The translations under genes and the position numbers were made by a program. Below, in pieces: positions 54,528-63,067 of a stretch of DNA of 64,000 nt (the first letter of the stretch is position 1; each line of letters opens with the position of its first letter). The notes below the pieces were generated by a model that ran no database searches, was not told the DNA's origin, and saw only the letters and a program-made list of their open reading frames with translations. This stretch comes from Holophagaceae bacterium (GTDB taxonomy: Bacteria; Acidobacteriota; Holophagae; Holophagales; Holophagaceae), in NCBI GenBank assembly GCA_016710635.1, contig JADJVL010000011.1, positions 115,559 to 179,558 of the forward strand, given 5' to 3'.

Positions 54528-55508
54528 CTATTCGCCCCCGAGGCCCAGTTCCTTGATCTTCACGTAGAGGGTGCTCCTGGGGATCCCCAGCCGCTTGGCG
54601 GCATCGGTCACGCGTCCACCCTCTTCCTCCAGCACGCGCTTGATGTGCAGCTTCTCCAGCTCCGCGAGGCTGAGCCGCGTTCCGTAGGCTGGCGTGGCTT
54701 CCGCGGATCCCCCCGCGAGGCCGAGATCCTCCGGCCAGATTTCGCGGTCTTCGCAGCGGATGGCCGCCCGCTCGAGGGAATTCCGGAGCTCCCGGATGTT
54801 GCCGGGCCAGCGATGGGCTTCCATGGCCTCGATGGAAAGCTTGGCGAGGGTCAGGCCGGGCTTGCCCAGCTCACGGCTCAGTTCCGCGAGGATGAGGGCG
54901 GAAAGCACGGGCAGGTCCTGCAGTCGCTGGCGGAGCGGCGGCAGGCTGAGGGTGAAGGTGCTGATGCGGAAAAAGAGGTCCCGGCGGAAGCGGCCGAGGC
55001 GGATGGACTTCTCGAGGTTCTGGTGCGTCGCGGCCACCAGGCGGATGTCCACGGTCTGGTCCTGGACTTCTCCAAGCCGCCGGAAGCGCTTCTCCTCGAT
55101 CACCTTCAGGACCTTGGCCTGGACGCCGGTCTCCATGTCGCCGATCTCATCGAGGAACAAGGTGCCCTGGTCCGCCAATTCGATGAGGCCGCGCTTGGGC
55201 TGGTCGGCTCCGGTGAAGGCGCCCTTGCGGTGTCCGAAGAGCTCGGTTTCCAGGAAATCCGGATTCAGTCCGGCGCAGTTCAGATCCACAAAAGGGGCTT
55301 CCCGCCGTGGGCCCGCCCAGTGCAGCCATTTCGCCAGGACGCCCTTGCCGGTCCCCGTCTCCCCCTGGATGAGCACGGGACCATTGCCCTGTGCCACTTT
55401 CAGGGCATCCGCGCGGAGGGACTGGATCTGCGGGCTCACGCCAAGGAAGGGATCCAGGGGATCCATCCAGGGGCTGTCCGGGAGGAGGGAATCGGAATTC
55501 TTGGCCAT
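54528..55508 (-). CDS. sigma-54-dependent transcriptional activator
   Basis: 326 residues. AAA+ domain with Walker A G-E-T-G-T-G-K-G, the sigma-54 contact loop G-A-F-T-G-A, Walker B T-L-F-L-D-E-I, and R-W-P-G-N-I-R-E-L. The C-terminal Fis-type helix-turn-helix is present (V-T-D-A-A-K-R-L-G-I-P-R-S-T-L-Y). There is no N-terminal receiver domain; the first 40 residues only lead into the AAA+ part. So it may be controlled by another protein. It is 211 bp downstream of the hybrid kinase gene on the same strand. Confidence 0.93.
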   Translation of the reverse strand: MAKNSDSLLPDSPWMDPLDPFLGVSPQIQSLRADALKVAQGNGPVLIQGETGTGKGVLAKWLHWAGPRREAPFVDLNCAGLNPDFLETELFGHRKGAFTGADQPKRGLIELADQGTLFLDEIGDMETGVQAKVLKVIEEKRFRRLGEVQDQTVDIRLVAATHQNLEKSIRLGRFRRDLFFRISTFTLSLPPLRQRLQDLPVLSALILAELSRELGKPGLTLAKLSIEAMEAHRWPGNIRELRNSLERAAIRCEDREIWPEDLGLAGGSAEATPAYGTRLSLAELEKLHIKRVLEEEGGRVTDAAKRLGIPRSTLYVKIKELGLGGE

Positions 55509-55719
55509 GGTTGGTCGTTGCAGCAGGTTGGAAACCCGATTGGGACGGCGTTCACTACTTTCGCACAGGGCCCGCCGGTCGGCACAGTTCGAATGCGGCC
55601 TCACGGAGTTCGGAAGACCTTCCTGGCGTGGCGGCGTCTGCCCCGCGGGCATGGCGGGCATTTCGCGGATCCCGAGCCGACGCCGAGACATCAGGGTTCC
55701 CGGGGCTTCCGTCGTCGGC

Positions 55720-57618
55720 TCAACTGATGGCGCGCACATCCAGGGCTGGACCACCGTCCCCGGAAGCGCCCGCGTTGGCACCCATGGTCCCGGCGATCAG
55801 GCCCGGCACGCGTCGGTCCGGCAGCCACTGGTGGACCTTCAGGGCGAGGGCCGGGATGCTCATGGGCTTCGTGAGGTAATCGTCCATCCCCACCGCCAGG
55901 CAGCGCTCCGCCTCGCCCTGCAGCGCATTGGCGGTCAAGGCGAGGATCGGGGTGCGCGGAATGCGACGCTTCCCTTCGTCGTAGCGGATGGCCTGGGTCA
56001 GTTCGTAGCCGTCCATCCGCGGCATGTGAAGGTCCGTGAGGATCAGGGCGAAGCGTCCATCCATCCATTTCACGAAGCCGGCCTCTCCGTCCGCGGCGGT
56101 CTCCAGCGCGTAGCCCGCCTGGTTCAACTGGTGGGTGAGCACCGTGCGGTTGATGGGGTGGTCCTCCACCAGCAGGATGAGCGTTCCCTCCCGCTCGGCC
56201 TGTTCAACGCTGGGGGCCGGCCTGAAGCCGCTGGCCGAAGCGGTGTGGGTGGGAAGCTCCTCCTTGGGAATGTCCCGCGGATCGCCCACAGGCAGCGTGA
56301 CGAAGCACGACAGCGCCGTGCCTGCCCCGACCGTGCTGCGAATCTCAAGGGTTCCCCCCATCATTTCCGCCAGGCGCCGGGAGATGACGAGGCCAAGCCC
56401 CGTTCCACCGAAGCGCCTGGAGATGCTGGAGCCGGCCTGGGAGAACGCCTCGAAGAGCTTGGCCTGGTCCGGCGCCGAGATTCCGATTCCGGTGTCCCGG
56501 ACCAGGAACTCCAGGGACTGGGTGCCAGGGCCGGCGCCACGAAGGTGTACCCGAAGGGAGACGTAGCCCCGGTCGGTGAACTTCAGCGCGTTGCTCAGGA
56601 AGTTGTTCAGGATCTGGCGCAGCCTCAAGGGGTCCGCCACGTGGGCCGACGCGATCTCCTCGTCCACTTCCTGGGTGAAGCGCAGCCCCTTGCTGGAAGC
56701 GGCCCGGGCGAATCCCTGCGAGACTTCGTCCACGAGGGCCCGGAGCGAGAAGGTCTCCGGAGCCAGTTCGAGCTTCCCGGCCTCGATCTTCGAGAAGTCG
56801 AGAATGCCTCCGATGATCCGGAGCAGGCTTTTGGCGGAGTGCTCCATGATGCTCATGGCATTCCGCTGCTCGGGATCCAGCTTGCTCATCGCCAGGATCT
56901 CGAGCATGCCGGTGATGCCGATCAGGGGCGTGCGGACCTCGTGGCTCATGGTCGCGAGGAAGTTGGTCTTGGCGAGGTTGGCCGCCTGGGCGGCCGCTTC
57001 CGTCTCCCGGAGATCCGACAGGGCCTGCTCGAGGTTGCCGTTCAGGGCCTCGAGGCGGCGGTTCGCCTCCTGGACCTGGGCGGCCCGCAGGTAGATTTCG
57101 GATTCCATGCGCTCCGCCTGCACCTCGAGTTCCAGAGCCTTGTGCTCCTGCTCGAGACCGCGCTGCTTCACACCTACGAACTCGGTGACGTCCTCCACCC
57201 GGTGGATGAGATAGGCGATCCGGCGGCCCGCGTCGAAGACCGGCGTGTTGATGGGGCTCCAGTAGCGCACCTCGAAGCCGCCCCCTTCGCTTTCCGGCCG
57301 CCGGATGTCGTACTTCTGGACCGCCATCGCATCCGGGGCGCCTTCCCTCAGGACGCGGGCCAGGGATTCGCCGAGATTCCTGACGCCGTTGGCCGCGGGG
57401 TCTTCGGGATTGTCAGGAAACACCTCGAAGAGTCCCTTTCCGAGAATGTCCGCCCGCGTGGTCATGGTGGCCCGCAGGTACGCATCGCTGACCGCGACGA
57501 TCCTCAAATCCGGCGTGAGCACGAGGTAGGAGCCTGGCGCGGATTCGAAGAGCAGCCGGAAGTCGGGTTGGGGCAGCGCTCCGGAACCTTGTAATAAATC
57601 TTTCCGCCGGTCATCCAT
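55720..57618 (-). CDS. PAS-domain hybrid sensor histidine kinase
   Basis: 632 residues in the order PAS (about 20-145), coiled coil, HisKA with phospho-His in M-S-H-E-V-R-T-P, HATPase (N-box N-N-F-L-S-N-A, G1 D-T-G-I-G-I, G2 G-G-T-G-L-G-L), and a C-terminal receiver domain with phosphoacceptor Asp in L-I-L-T-D-L-H-M-P and the Lys in L-T-K-P. No transmembrane helix, so it is a soluble sensor. The nearby sigma-54 activator lacks a receiver, so a direct link is uncertain. Confidence 0.94.
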   Translation of the reverse strand: MDDRRKDLLQGSGALPQPDFRLLFESAPGSYLVLTPDLRIVAVSDAYLRATMTTRADILGKGLFEVFPDNPEDPAANGVRNLGESLARVLREGAPDAMAVQKYDIRRPESEGGGFEVRYWSPINTPVFDAGRRIAYLIHRVEDVTEFVGVKQRGLEQEHKALELEVQAERMESEIYLRAAQVQEANRRLEALNGNLEQALSDLRETEAAAQAANLAKTNFLATMSHEVRTPLIGITGMLEILAMSKLDPEQRNAMSIMEHSAKSLLRIIGGILDFSKIEAGKLELAPETFSLRALVDEVSQGFARAASSKGLRFTQEVDEEIASAHVADPLRLRQILNNFLSNALKFTDRGYVSLRVHLRGAGPGTQSLEFLVRDTGIGISAPDQAKLFEAFSQAGSSISRRFGGTGLGLVISRRLAEMMGGTLEIRSTVGAGTALSCFVTLPVGDPRDIPKEELPTHTASASGFRPAPSVEQAEREGTLILLVEDHPINRTVLTHQLNQAGYALETAADGEAGFVKWMDGRFALILTDLHMPRMDGYELTQAIRYDEGKRRIPRTPILALTANALQGEAERCLAVGMDDYLTKPMSIPALALKVHQWLPDRRVPGLIAGTMGANAGASGDGGPALDVRAIS

Positions 57619-57932
57619 GTCAGCTCACTGGGGAAGAGGCCGATGGCTGGATTGGCTGCAGCTTCTTCCCAGGCTTCAAAGCCAGACATGTGCCACGCGG
57701 AGTCAGCGCTGAAACCGCGGCGGCCTCCACTACCCATCCCAAGTCCGGTGCCAATACTTTGGGCGCCTGCCTGGATCTGGCTTCCGGCAGAGTCCTGGGG
57801 GGCGGTAATCCCAGGGCGCCGATTCAGCCTCTCCTGGCCGGGACGCGAAATCGCCCGTCCAGTTCCTGGACGACATCCAGAATCCAGACGGGCGAAGGGT
57901 GTTTGGCAGGGTTCGCGAGGCCTGCGTCGGGC
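57619..57932. other. non-coding gap with one hairpin
   Basis: The 314 bp between the kinase start and the tolC stop hold only the inverted repeat at 57851-57895. No gene is supported on either strand. Confidence 0.6.
57851..57895 (-). terminator. possible terminator after the TolC gene
   Basis: TCGCCCGTC (57851-57859) pairs with GACGGGCGA (57887-57895). Reading leftward, TTTCGCG follows. The large loop makes it weaker than the others. Confidence 0.45.
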
Positions 57933-59381
57933 TTAGCGGAGTTCCAGCTTGCGGGCCTCGAGGAGGTTGCCCACGGACTTCTCCAGGCTGGTGACGGCCT
58001 TGGCGTAGGCGATCTGGGCCTGCAGCTCGCTGGCCCTGGCCTGATCCAGCTCGTCCTGGCGCTGGAGGACGAAGAAGTTGGTGCTCATGCCGTTCTCGAA
58101 CTTCTTCTGCTCGGCCTCGAGATTCTTCTCGCGGAAGATACGTGTCTTCTCGGAAGCCTTCACGCCCTTCTCGCTGGCGTCGAGGGTGCGCAGGGCGGTG
58201 CGGACTTCGAGGACGATCCCGAGCTCGAGGTCCCGCAGGCTCAGTTCGCTGCTGCGGCGGTTGGCGCGGGCCTGGTTCTCGCTGCCACGGGCGGCGCGGT
58301 TCGCGACGGGCACCGCGAAGGTCAGGCTGGCGTTGTAGCCCGGATACTTGGAGCCGAGGAGGTCGGACTGGACGCCGCTGTAGCCGTCCCGGGAAGACGA
58401 TGCGCCGCTGTAGCCCACGCTGAGGTCAAGCTGGGGCTTGAGCCGGTTGCGGGCGGCGGTCTCGAGGACCTGCTTGCTCTCCACGTCCAGACGGGCGTTC
58501 TTGAGCTCGACCCGGCGTTCCAGCGCCATCTTTTCCGCGGCGGCTTCCTCCATGTCCATGGCCTTGATGCTGGGGGCATCCGTCGGCTCGAGGCCGGAGG
58601 GGCGCTCGGTGGTCGGGTAGAGGGCCCGCAGCAGCGCGTCCTTGGCGTTCAGCCACTGGGCTTCGGCGGCGATGATCTCCTGCTCCTTCAGGGCCACGGA
58701 GGCTTCGGCGGAAGTCACTTCGATGGGCGCCAGGGTGCCGACCTGCACCCGGATCTGGTTCTCCTTGAGCTGCTTCTGCGCCAGGGCCAGGGCGGCCTTC
58801 TTGTTGTCGAGGTTCTTCTGGGCGTAGACCACGTCCCAGTAGAGCGATTCGGTGTTGGCCACGAGGTCGATGATGGACTTCTGGAAGGTCAGGTCCGCCT
58901 GCTGTGCGCCTTTGCGGGCCACGATGAGCAGGCTTTCCGTGGTGTCGCGGCCGAAGCCCTTCAGCAGGGGCTGGGTGAAGGTGGCGCTGAGGTTGCCGTC
59001 ATAGGGGAAGGGGGTGACGCTCGTCGCCGCAGCCTGGGCCGCGTTGTATTCCACCGTCGAGCGGCTTGAGAAGTAGCTCGGCTTGTAGTTCACGCTCAGG
59101 TTGCCGCCGAAGCCGAACAACTTGGAGACGCCGAGGGAGATGTCTTCCGTGCGGGCGACGCTGAGGCTGCCGGTGAGGTTCCAGTCGAAGGAGCCGGAGT
59201 TCACGAGGACGTTGGCCCGCGTGGCCTCGCGGACCTCCCGGGCCACCTGGACCTGGAGGTTGTTCTCGAGGGAGGTCTGGATGGCTTCCTGGAGGCTGAT
59301 CCGCTTCGGGGCGTCGGCGGGGGCACCGGCCACCAGGCCATAGCAGACGAGCATCGAGGGGATCGCGCGGGTGAAGGCCAT
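57933..59381 (-). CDS. TolC-family outer membrane efflux protein
   Basis: 482 residues. Signal peptide, then the two OEP repeats: S-L-E-N-N-L-Q-V-Q-V-A-R-E-V near the start and again A-R-L-D-V-E-S-K-Q-V-L-E-T-A-A-R in the second half, with long coiled-coil helices between strands. It would be the outer-membrane channel of a tripartite pump or type I secretion system. AAAGGAG lies five bases before ATG 59381; the GTG at 59387 is too close to it. No pump gene is adjacent; the mdtABC-type operon 11 kb away is a possible partner. Confidence 0.9.
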   Translation of the reverse strand: MAFTRAIPSMLVCYGLVAGAPADAPKRISLQEAIQTSLENNLQVQVAREVREATRANVLVNSGSFDWNLTGSLSVARTEDISLGVSKLFGFGGNLSVNYKPSYFSSRSTVEYNAAQAAATSVTPFPYDGNLSATFTQPLLKGFGRDTTESLLIVARKGAQQADLTFQKSIIDLVANTESLYWDVVYAQKNLDNKKAALALAQKQLKENQIRVQVGTLAPIEVTSAEASVALKEQEIIAAEAQWLNAKDALLRALYPTTERPSGLEPTDAPSIKAMDMEEAAAEKMALERRVELKNARLDVESKQVLETAARNRLKPQLDLSVGYSGASSSRDGYSGVQSDLLGSKYPGYNASLTFAVPVANRAARGSENQARANRRSSELSLRDLELGIVLEVRTALRTLDASEKGVKASEKTRIFREKNLEAEQKKFENGMSTNFFVLQRQDELDQARASELQAQIAYAKAVTSLEKSVGNLLEARKLELR

Positions 59382-59649
59382 CGTCACTCCTTTGTTAATT
59401 CAAAAAGACCTGTCGTGGGACGGAGAGCCTACGCTGGGCTGCGGCGGTGGGTTTATCCGGGGACTGGGTCCACAGGGCAGGATGCCTACCTCGCGCCGCG
59501 AGGACAAGGCTTGATTCATCAACTGTTGAAAAATTCGCCGAACCGCGCCCTGGCATCGGCGGCCCGGCGCCTCCGCACCCCCCTTAGGGCTGGCCGAGTC
59601 TGGGCGTCCCGATAGGCTTCACCAAGCAAGCGCAGTCCCGGGAGGACGC

Positions 59650-60702
59650 ATGGAAAGGGTCGGGATCATCGGCTTCGGTCGCTTCGGCGCGGCCTTCGCG
59701 GGCCTCTGCGGCGAGCAGGGCTGGGCCGTGGCGGCCTACGACACGGCCCGCCGCCCACCGGAGCCCTTCGCCTGCGAAGGGCTTGCGGAGCTCATGGCAC
59801 GGTCGGACCTGCTGGTGCTCGCCACCCCGGTCCCTCGGCTGCCGGAAGTCCTCCGGGAACTCCGGCCGCACCTCCGACCAGGCCACTGGGTGATGGACGT
59901 GGGCAGCGTCAAGGTCCGGCCCGTGGAGGTGATGGAGGCGGCGCTGGGCCGGGACTGCCCCTGGGTGGCCACCCATCCCTTGTTCGGACCGGTCAGCCTG
60001 GCGCAGGCCGAGCGGCCGCTCCGGGTGGTGGTCTGCCCGAATGCCCTGCATCCGGAGCTGGCCGCGAAAGCGAGGTCGCTCTATGAGCGGCTGGGCTGCG
60101 AAGTGATCGAGCAGGAAGCCCACGCCCACGACCGGGCCATGGCCACCACCCACGCCCTCGCCTTCTTCGTGGCCAAGGGACTGCTGGACTCCGGCGCGGG
60201 GGAGGACGTCGAGGCGCCGCCCCCCAGCTTCCAGGCCCTGGCCCGTAGCATCGCTTTGGTGCGGGGGGACGCGGGGCATCTGTTCCGGGTGCTCCAGCTC
60301 GAGAACCCCTACGCCCGGGCTGCCCGGCGACGCCTGCTGGGGGCCCTGCAGTCCGTGGACCGGGCCCTCGAGGAGGATTCGGAGGGCAGTCCCAGCCAAG
60401 GGCCCGGCACGCTGGACATCGCCTCGCCCGTTCTGCCGGCGGAGGACCTGAGGAGCACAAGGGACCTCATCGACGCCGTGGACCGGGAGCTGCTCGCGCT
60501 CCTGGAGCGCAGGGCCCGGCTCGCCCTCCGGGCCGCCCGCGCCAAGGGGGACTTGGGGGTCGGCATCCTCGATCCGGACCGGGAAGCCCGCCTGCTGGAA
60601 GAGCGGCGCCGGTGGGCGGAGGAGCGGGGCCTGGATCCGCGCGCGGTGGAGGACCTGTTCCAGCTGATCCTGAGCCAGTCCAGGGCCCTGCAGGCTACTT
60701 GA
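59650..60702 (+). CDS. tyrA: prephenate dehydrogenase with C-terminal chorismate mutase domain
   Basis: 350 residues. Residues 1-235 are a prephenate dehydrogenase: G-F-G-R-F-G nucleotide loop (8-13), M-D-V-G-S-V-K, and catalytic His109 in T-H-P-L-F-G-P. Residues 266-348 fit an AroQ-type chorismate mutase: R-D-L-I-D-A-V-D-R-E-L-L-A-L-L-E-R-R-A-R-L-A and D-P-D-R-E-A-R-L-L-E. The order is the reverse of E. coli TyrA. The protein would take chorismate to 4-hydroxyphenylpyruvate. It overlaps the convergent acyl-CoA dehydrogenase by eight bases. Confidence 0.87.
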   Translation: MERVGIIGFGRFGAAFAGLCGEQGWAVAAYDTARRPPEPFACEGLAELMARSDLLVLATPVPRLPEVLRELRPHLRPGHWVMDVGSVKVRPVEVMEAALGRDCPWVATHPLFGPVSLAQAERPLRVVVCPNALHPELAAKARSLYERLGCEVIEQEAHAHDRAMATTHALAFFVAKGLLDSGAGEDVEAPPPSFQALARSIALVRGDAGHLFRVLQLENPYARAARRRLLGALQSVDRALEEDSEGSPSQGPGTLDIASPVLPAEDLRSTRDLIDAVDRELLALLERRARLALRAARAKGDLGVGILDPDREARLLEERRRWAEERGLDPRAVEDLFQLILSQSRALQAT

Positions 60703-61834
60703 GCAGGCTGCGGGCGACGACGATGCGCTGGATCTCGGAGGTGCCTTCGTAGATGGTGGTGACGCGCACATCGCGGTACAGGCGTTCCACCACGTATTCC
60801 CGGGAATAGCCGTAGCCGCCGAAGATCTGCACAGCCCGGTCGCAGACCCACACGGCGCTCTCCGTGGCGAAGAGCTTGGCGGTGGCCGCCTCCAGGGTGC
60901 AGGGCTGGCCTTCGTTGCGCATGATGGCGGCCTTGTAGACGAGGAGGCGGGAGGCCTGCACCCGGGCTTCCATCTCCGCGAGGTAGGTCTGGATGGCCTG
61001 GTGCTCGCCGATGGGCTTGCCGAAGCTGTGGCGGGTCCGGGCGTAGGCGATGGATTCATTGAGGGCCCGCTGGGCGATGCCCACCGCCTGGGCCGCGATG
61101 CCGATGCGGCCGCCGTCGAGGCCGTGCAGGGCCACCTTCAGGCCGTCGCCGGGCCCGCCCAGCAGGTCGTCATCCGCCACGAAGGCGTCCTCGAGGGTGA
61201 CCATCACGGTCTTGGAGGAGCGCAGGCCCATCTTTTCTTCGGGTTTGGCCATGTGGACGCCGGGCCGCTCCGCATCGAGGACGAAGGCGCTGATGCCCTT
61301 CTTGCCCAGCTCAGGGTGGGTGACGGCCATGGTGACGAAGTAGCGGCCCACGCCGCCGTTGGTGATCCAGGCCTTCGCGCCGTTGAGCTGCCAGCCGCCC
61401 TCCACCTTTGTGGCGCGGCACTTGAGCGCCGCGGCGTCCGAGCCGGCGTCGGGTTCGGTCAGCATGAAGCCGCCCAGGACCTCGCCGGAGGCGAGGGGCT
61501 TCAGGTATTTCTGTTTCTGGGCCTCGGTGCCGAAAACGAGGATGGGGGCGCAGGCCACTGAATTGTTCACGCTCATGGTCACCGCCACGCTGGCGTCCAC
61601 CTTGGCGATCTCCTCCAGGGCCAGGATGTAGCTGAGGTAGTCCACGCCGGCGCCGCCATAGGCCTCGGGCACGGTCATCCCCATGAAGCCCATCTCCCCG
61701 AGCTGCCGGATGATGTCGCTTGGGAATTCGGCGGCGTGATCCCGGGCCATGGCGCCCGGCTCGATCTCGTTCACGGCGAAATCCCGCGCGGCGTCGCGGA
61801 TGGCCAGCTGGTCTTCGGTGAAGGCGGGGAACAT
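60695..61834 (-). CDS. short-chain acyl-CoA dehydrogenase
   Basis: 379 residues, usual length. F-M-L-T-E-P-D-A-G-S-D, K-A-W-I-T-N-G, R-H-S-F-G-K-P-I, and the catalytic Glu in I-Y-E-G-T-S-E-I-Q-R place it with butyryl/short-chain acyl-CoA dehydrogenases using FAD and an electron-transfer flavoprotein. ATG 61834 follows a GGGAGG site. It lies 49 bp downstream of lipB on the same strand. Confidence 0.93.
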   Translation of the reverse strand: MFPAFTEDQLAIRDAARDFAVNEIEPGAMARDHAAEFPSDIIRQLGEMGFMGMTVPEAYGGAGVDYLSYILALEEIAKVDASVAVTMSVNNSVACAPILVFGTEAQKQKYLKPLASGEVLGGFMLTEPDAGSDAAALKCRATKVEGGWQLNGAKAWITNGGVGRYFVTMAVTHPELGKKGISAFVLDAERPGVHMAKPEEKMGLRSSKTVMVTLEDAFVADDDLLGGPGDGLKVALHGLDGGRIGIAAQAVGIAQRALNESIAYARTRHSFGKPIGEHQAIQTYLAEMEARVQASRLLVYKAAIMRNEGQPCTLEAATAKLFATESAVWVCDRAVQIFGGYGYSREYVVERLYRDVRVTTIYEGTSEIQRIVVARSLLK

Positions 61835-61883
61835 GGGACCTCCCAACCTTCCACCGTAGCAAACCCGGGATGAGATGAAAGCC

Positions 61884-63029
61884 TCAGCTTCCGGACAGCT
61901 CCCGCTGCAACAGCCTCAGGGCGCCCTTGCTCCCTTCCCATTTCATGAGGGCGTGGGCTTCATCGGGGCCGCACCACCGGTACTCGAGGTGCTCCTCCGG
62001 GGCGAGCCGGACCTGGGCATCCCGGGCGACCTCCATGTGGAAGCACGTTTCCGTGTTGAACCGCGGCTCGTCGTCGGGAAATCGCACGATGGCGGGGTCG
62101 ACCCAGAAGGAGTGGCGCAAGGGCAGGGGCTTCAAGGTCCCTGTCAGACCGGTCTCCTCCAGGACTTCCCGGTGGGCGGTCGCTTCCGGGGTCTCGCCGG
62201 GCTCCATCATCCCGGTGACGCTCTGCCACCACGCCCCGTGCTCGGGCACCCGCAGCATCATCAGGATCTCCGGGCCGGCGGAACCCCTGCGCCAGGTGAG
62301 GGCGTTCACGCTGCGGCTCGGGTCCCGGGCCGGCGCCGCTTCGAGGGCGAGGATGCCCAGGAGGCGGCGCTCCAGCACGGTCTGGACTTCTTCGAGGCTG
62401 GGGGCGCCTTCTCCGAGGAGCGATGCCAGGCTGCAGACCCCCTTGTCGGTGAAGCCGCAGGGCGTGATCCAGCGGAAGTGGTTCAGGTCCGGGGCCACAT
62501 TGAAGGCCAGGCCGTGGGTGGTGATCCAGCGGGAAAGGTGCAGGCCGATGGCGCCGAGCTTCTCGAGGCCGCCGCCCGGCTTGTAGGAGGCCGTATCGAC
62601 CCAGATGCCAGGGGCGCCCTTGAGCCGGTCCGCGGCGACGCCGAAGTGGGCCGCGGTGCGGATCATGGCCTCCTCCAGCCCGCGCACGAGGCGGCCCAGG
62701 TCCTCCCGGCCGCCCCGCAGGTTGCAGATGGGATAGGCCACGATCTGGCCGGGGCCATGGTAGGTGACCTCGCCGCCCCGGTCCGTGCGGGCGATCTCCA
62801 CGCCTTCACCTTCGCAGAAGGAGGGGCTGACGTGGATGTCCGTCTCCACGGCGTTGCGGCCGAGGGTGAAGACCGGATTGTGCTCCAGGAGGAGCAGCTG
62901 GTCGGGGCGGCCCTCCTCGGCCACCCAGCGGGCGAGGGCCTTCTGCATCCGGAGGCCCGCGGTGTAGAACACCCGTCCCAGGCGCCGGACCTGGGCCGGC
63001 CTCGCCGTTTCGAATCCGATCTTCGCCAT
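61884..63029 (-). CDS. lipB: octanoyltransferase LipB fused to a Nudix hydrolase
   Basis: 381 residues. Residues 1-230 are LipB: R-G-G-E-V-T-Y-H-G-P-G-Q (84-95), the catalytic Lys157 in K-L-G-A-I-G-L, and Cys191 in T-P-C-G. It moves octanoate from ACP to lipoyl domains. Residues 245-381 carry a Nudix box G-x5-E-x7-R-E-x2-E-E-x-G (273-295), which cleaves nucleoside diphosphate-linked compounds. The fused join is in a continuous, clean frame. The partner lipA is not in the window. Start at 63029. Confidence 0.92.
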   Translation of the reverse strand: MAKIGFETARPAQVRRLGRVFYTAGLRMQKALARWVAEEGRPDQLLLLEHNPVFTLGRNAVETDIHVSPSFCEGEGVEIARTDRGGEVTYHGPGQIVAYPICNLRGGREDLGRLVRGLEEAMIRTAAHFGVAADRLKGAPGIWVDTASYKPGGGLEKLGAIGLHLSRWITTHGLAFNVAPDLNHFRWITPCGFTDKGVCSLASLLGEGAPSLEEVQTVLERRLLGILALEAAPARDPSRSVNALTWRRGSAGPEILMMLRVPEHGAWWQSVTGMMEPGETPEATAHREVLEETGLTGTLKPLPLRHSFWVDPAIVRFPDDEPRFNTETCFHMEVARDAQVRLAPEEHLEYRWCGPDEAHALMKWEGSKGALRLLQRELSGS

Positions 63030-63067
63030 GGGTCCAGGCTACCGGGCTTCCGGCCCGTCGGCGCCGC

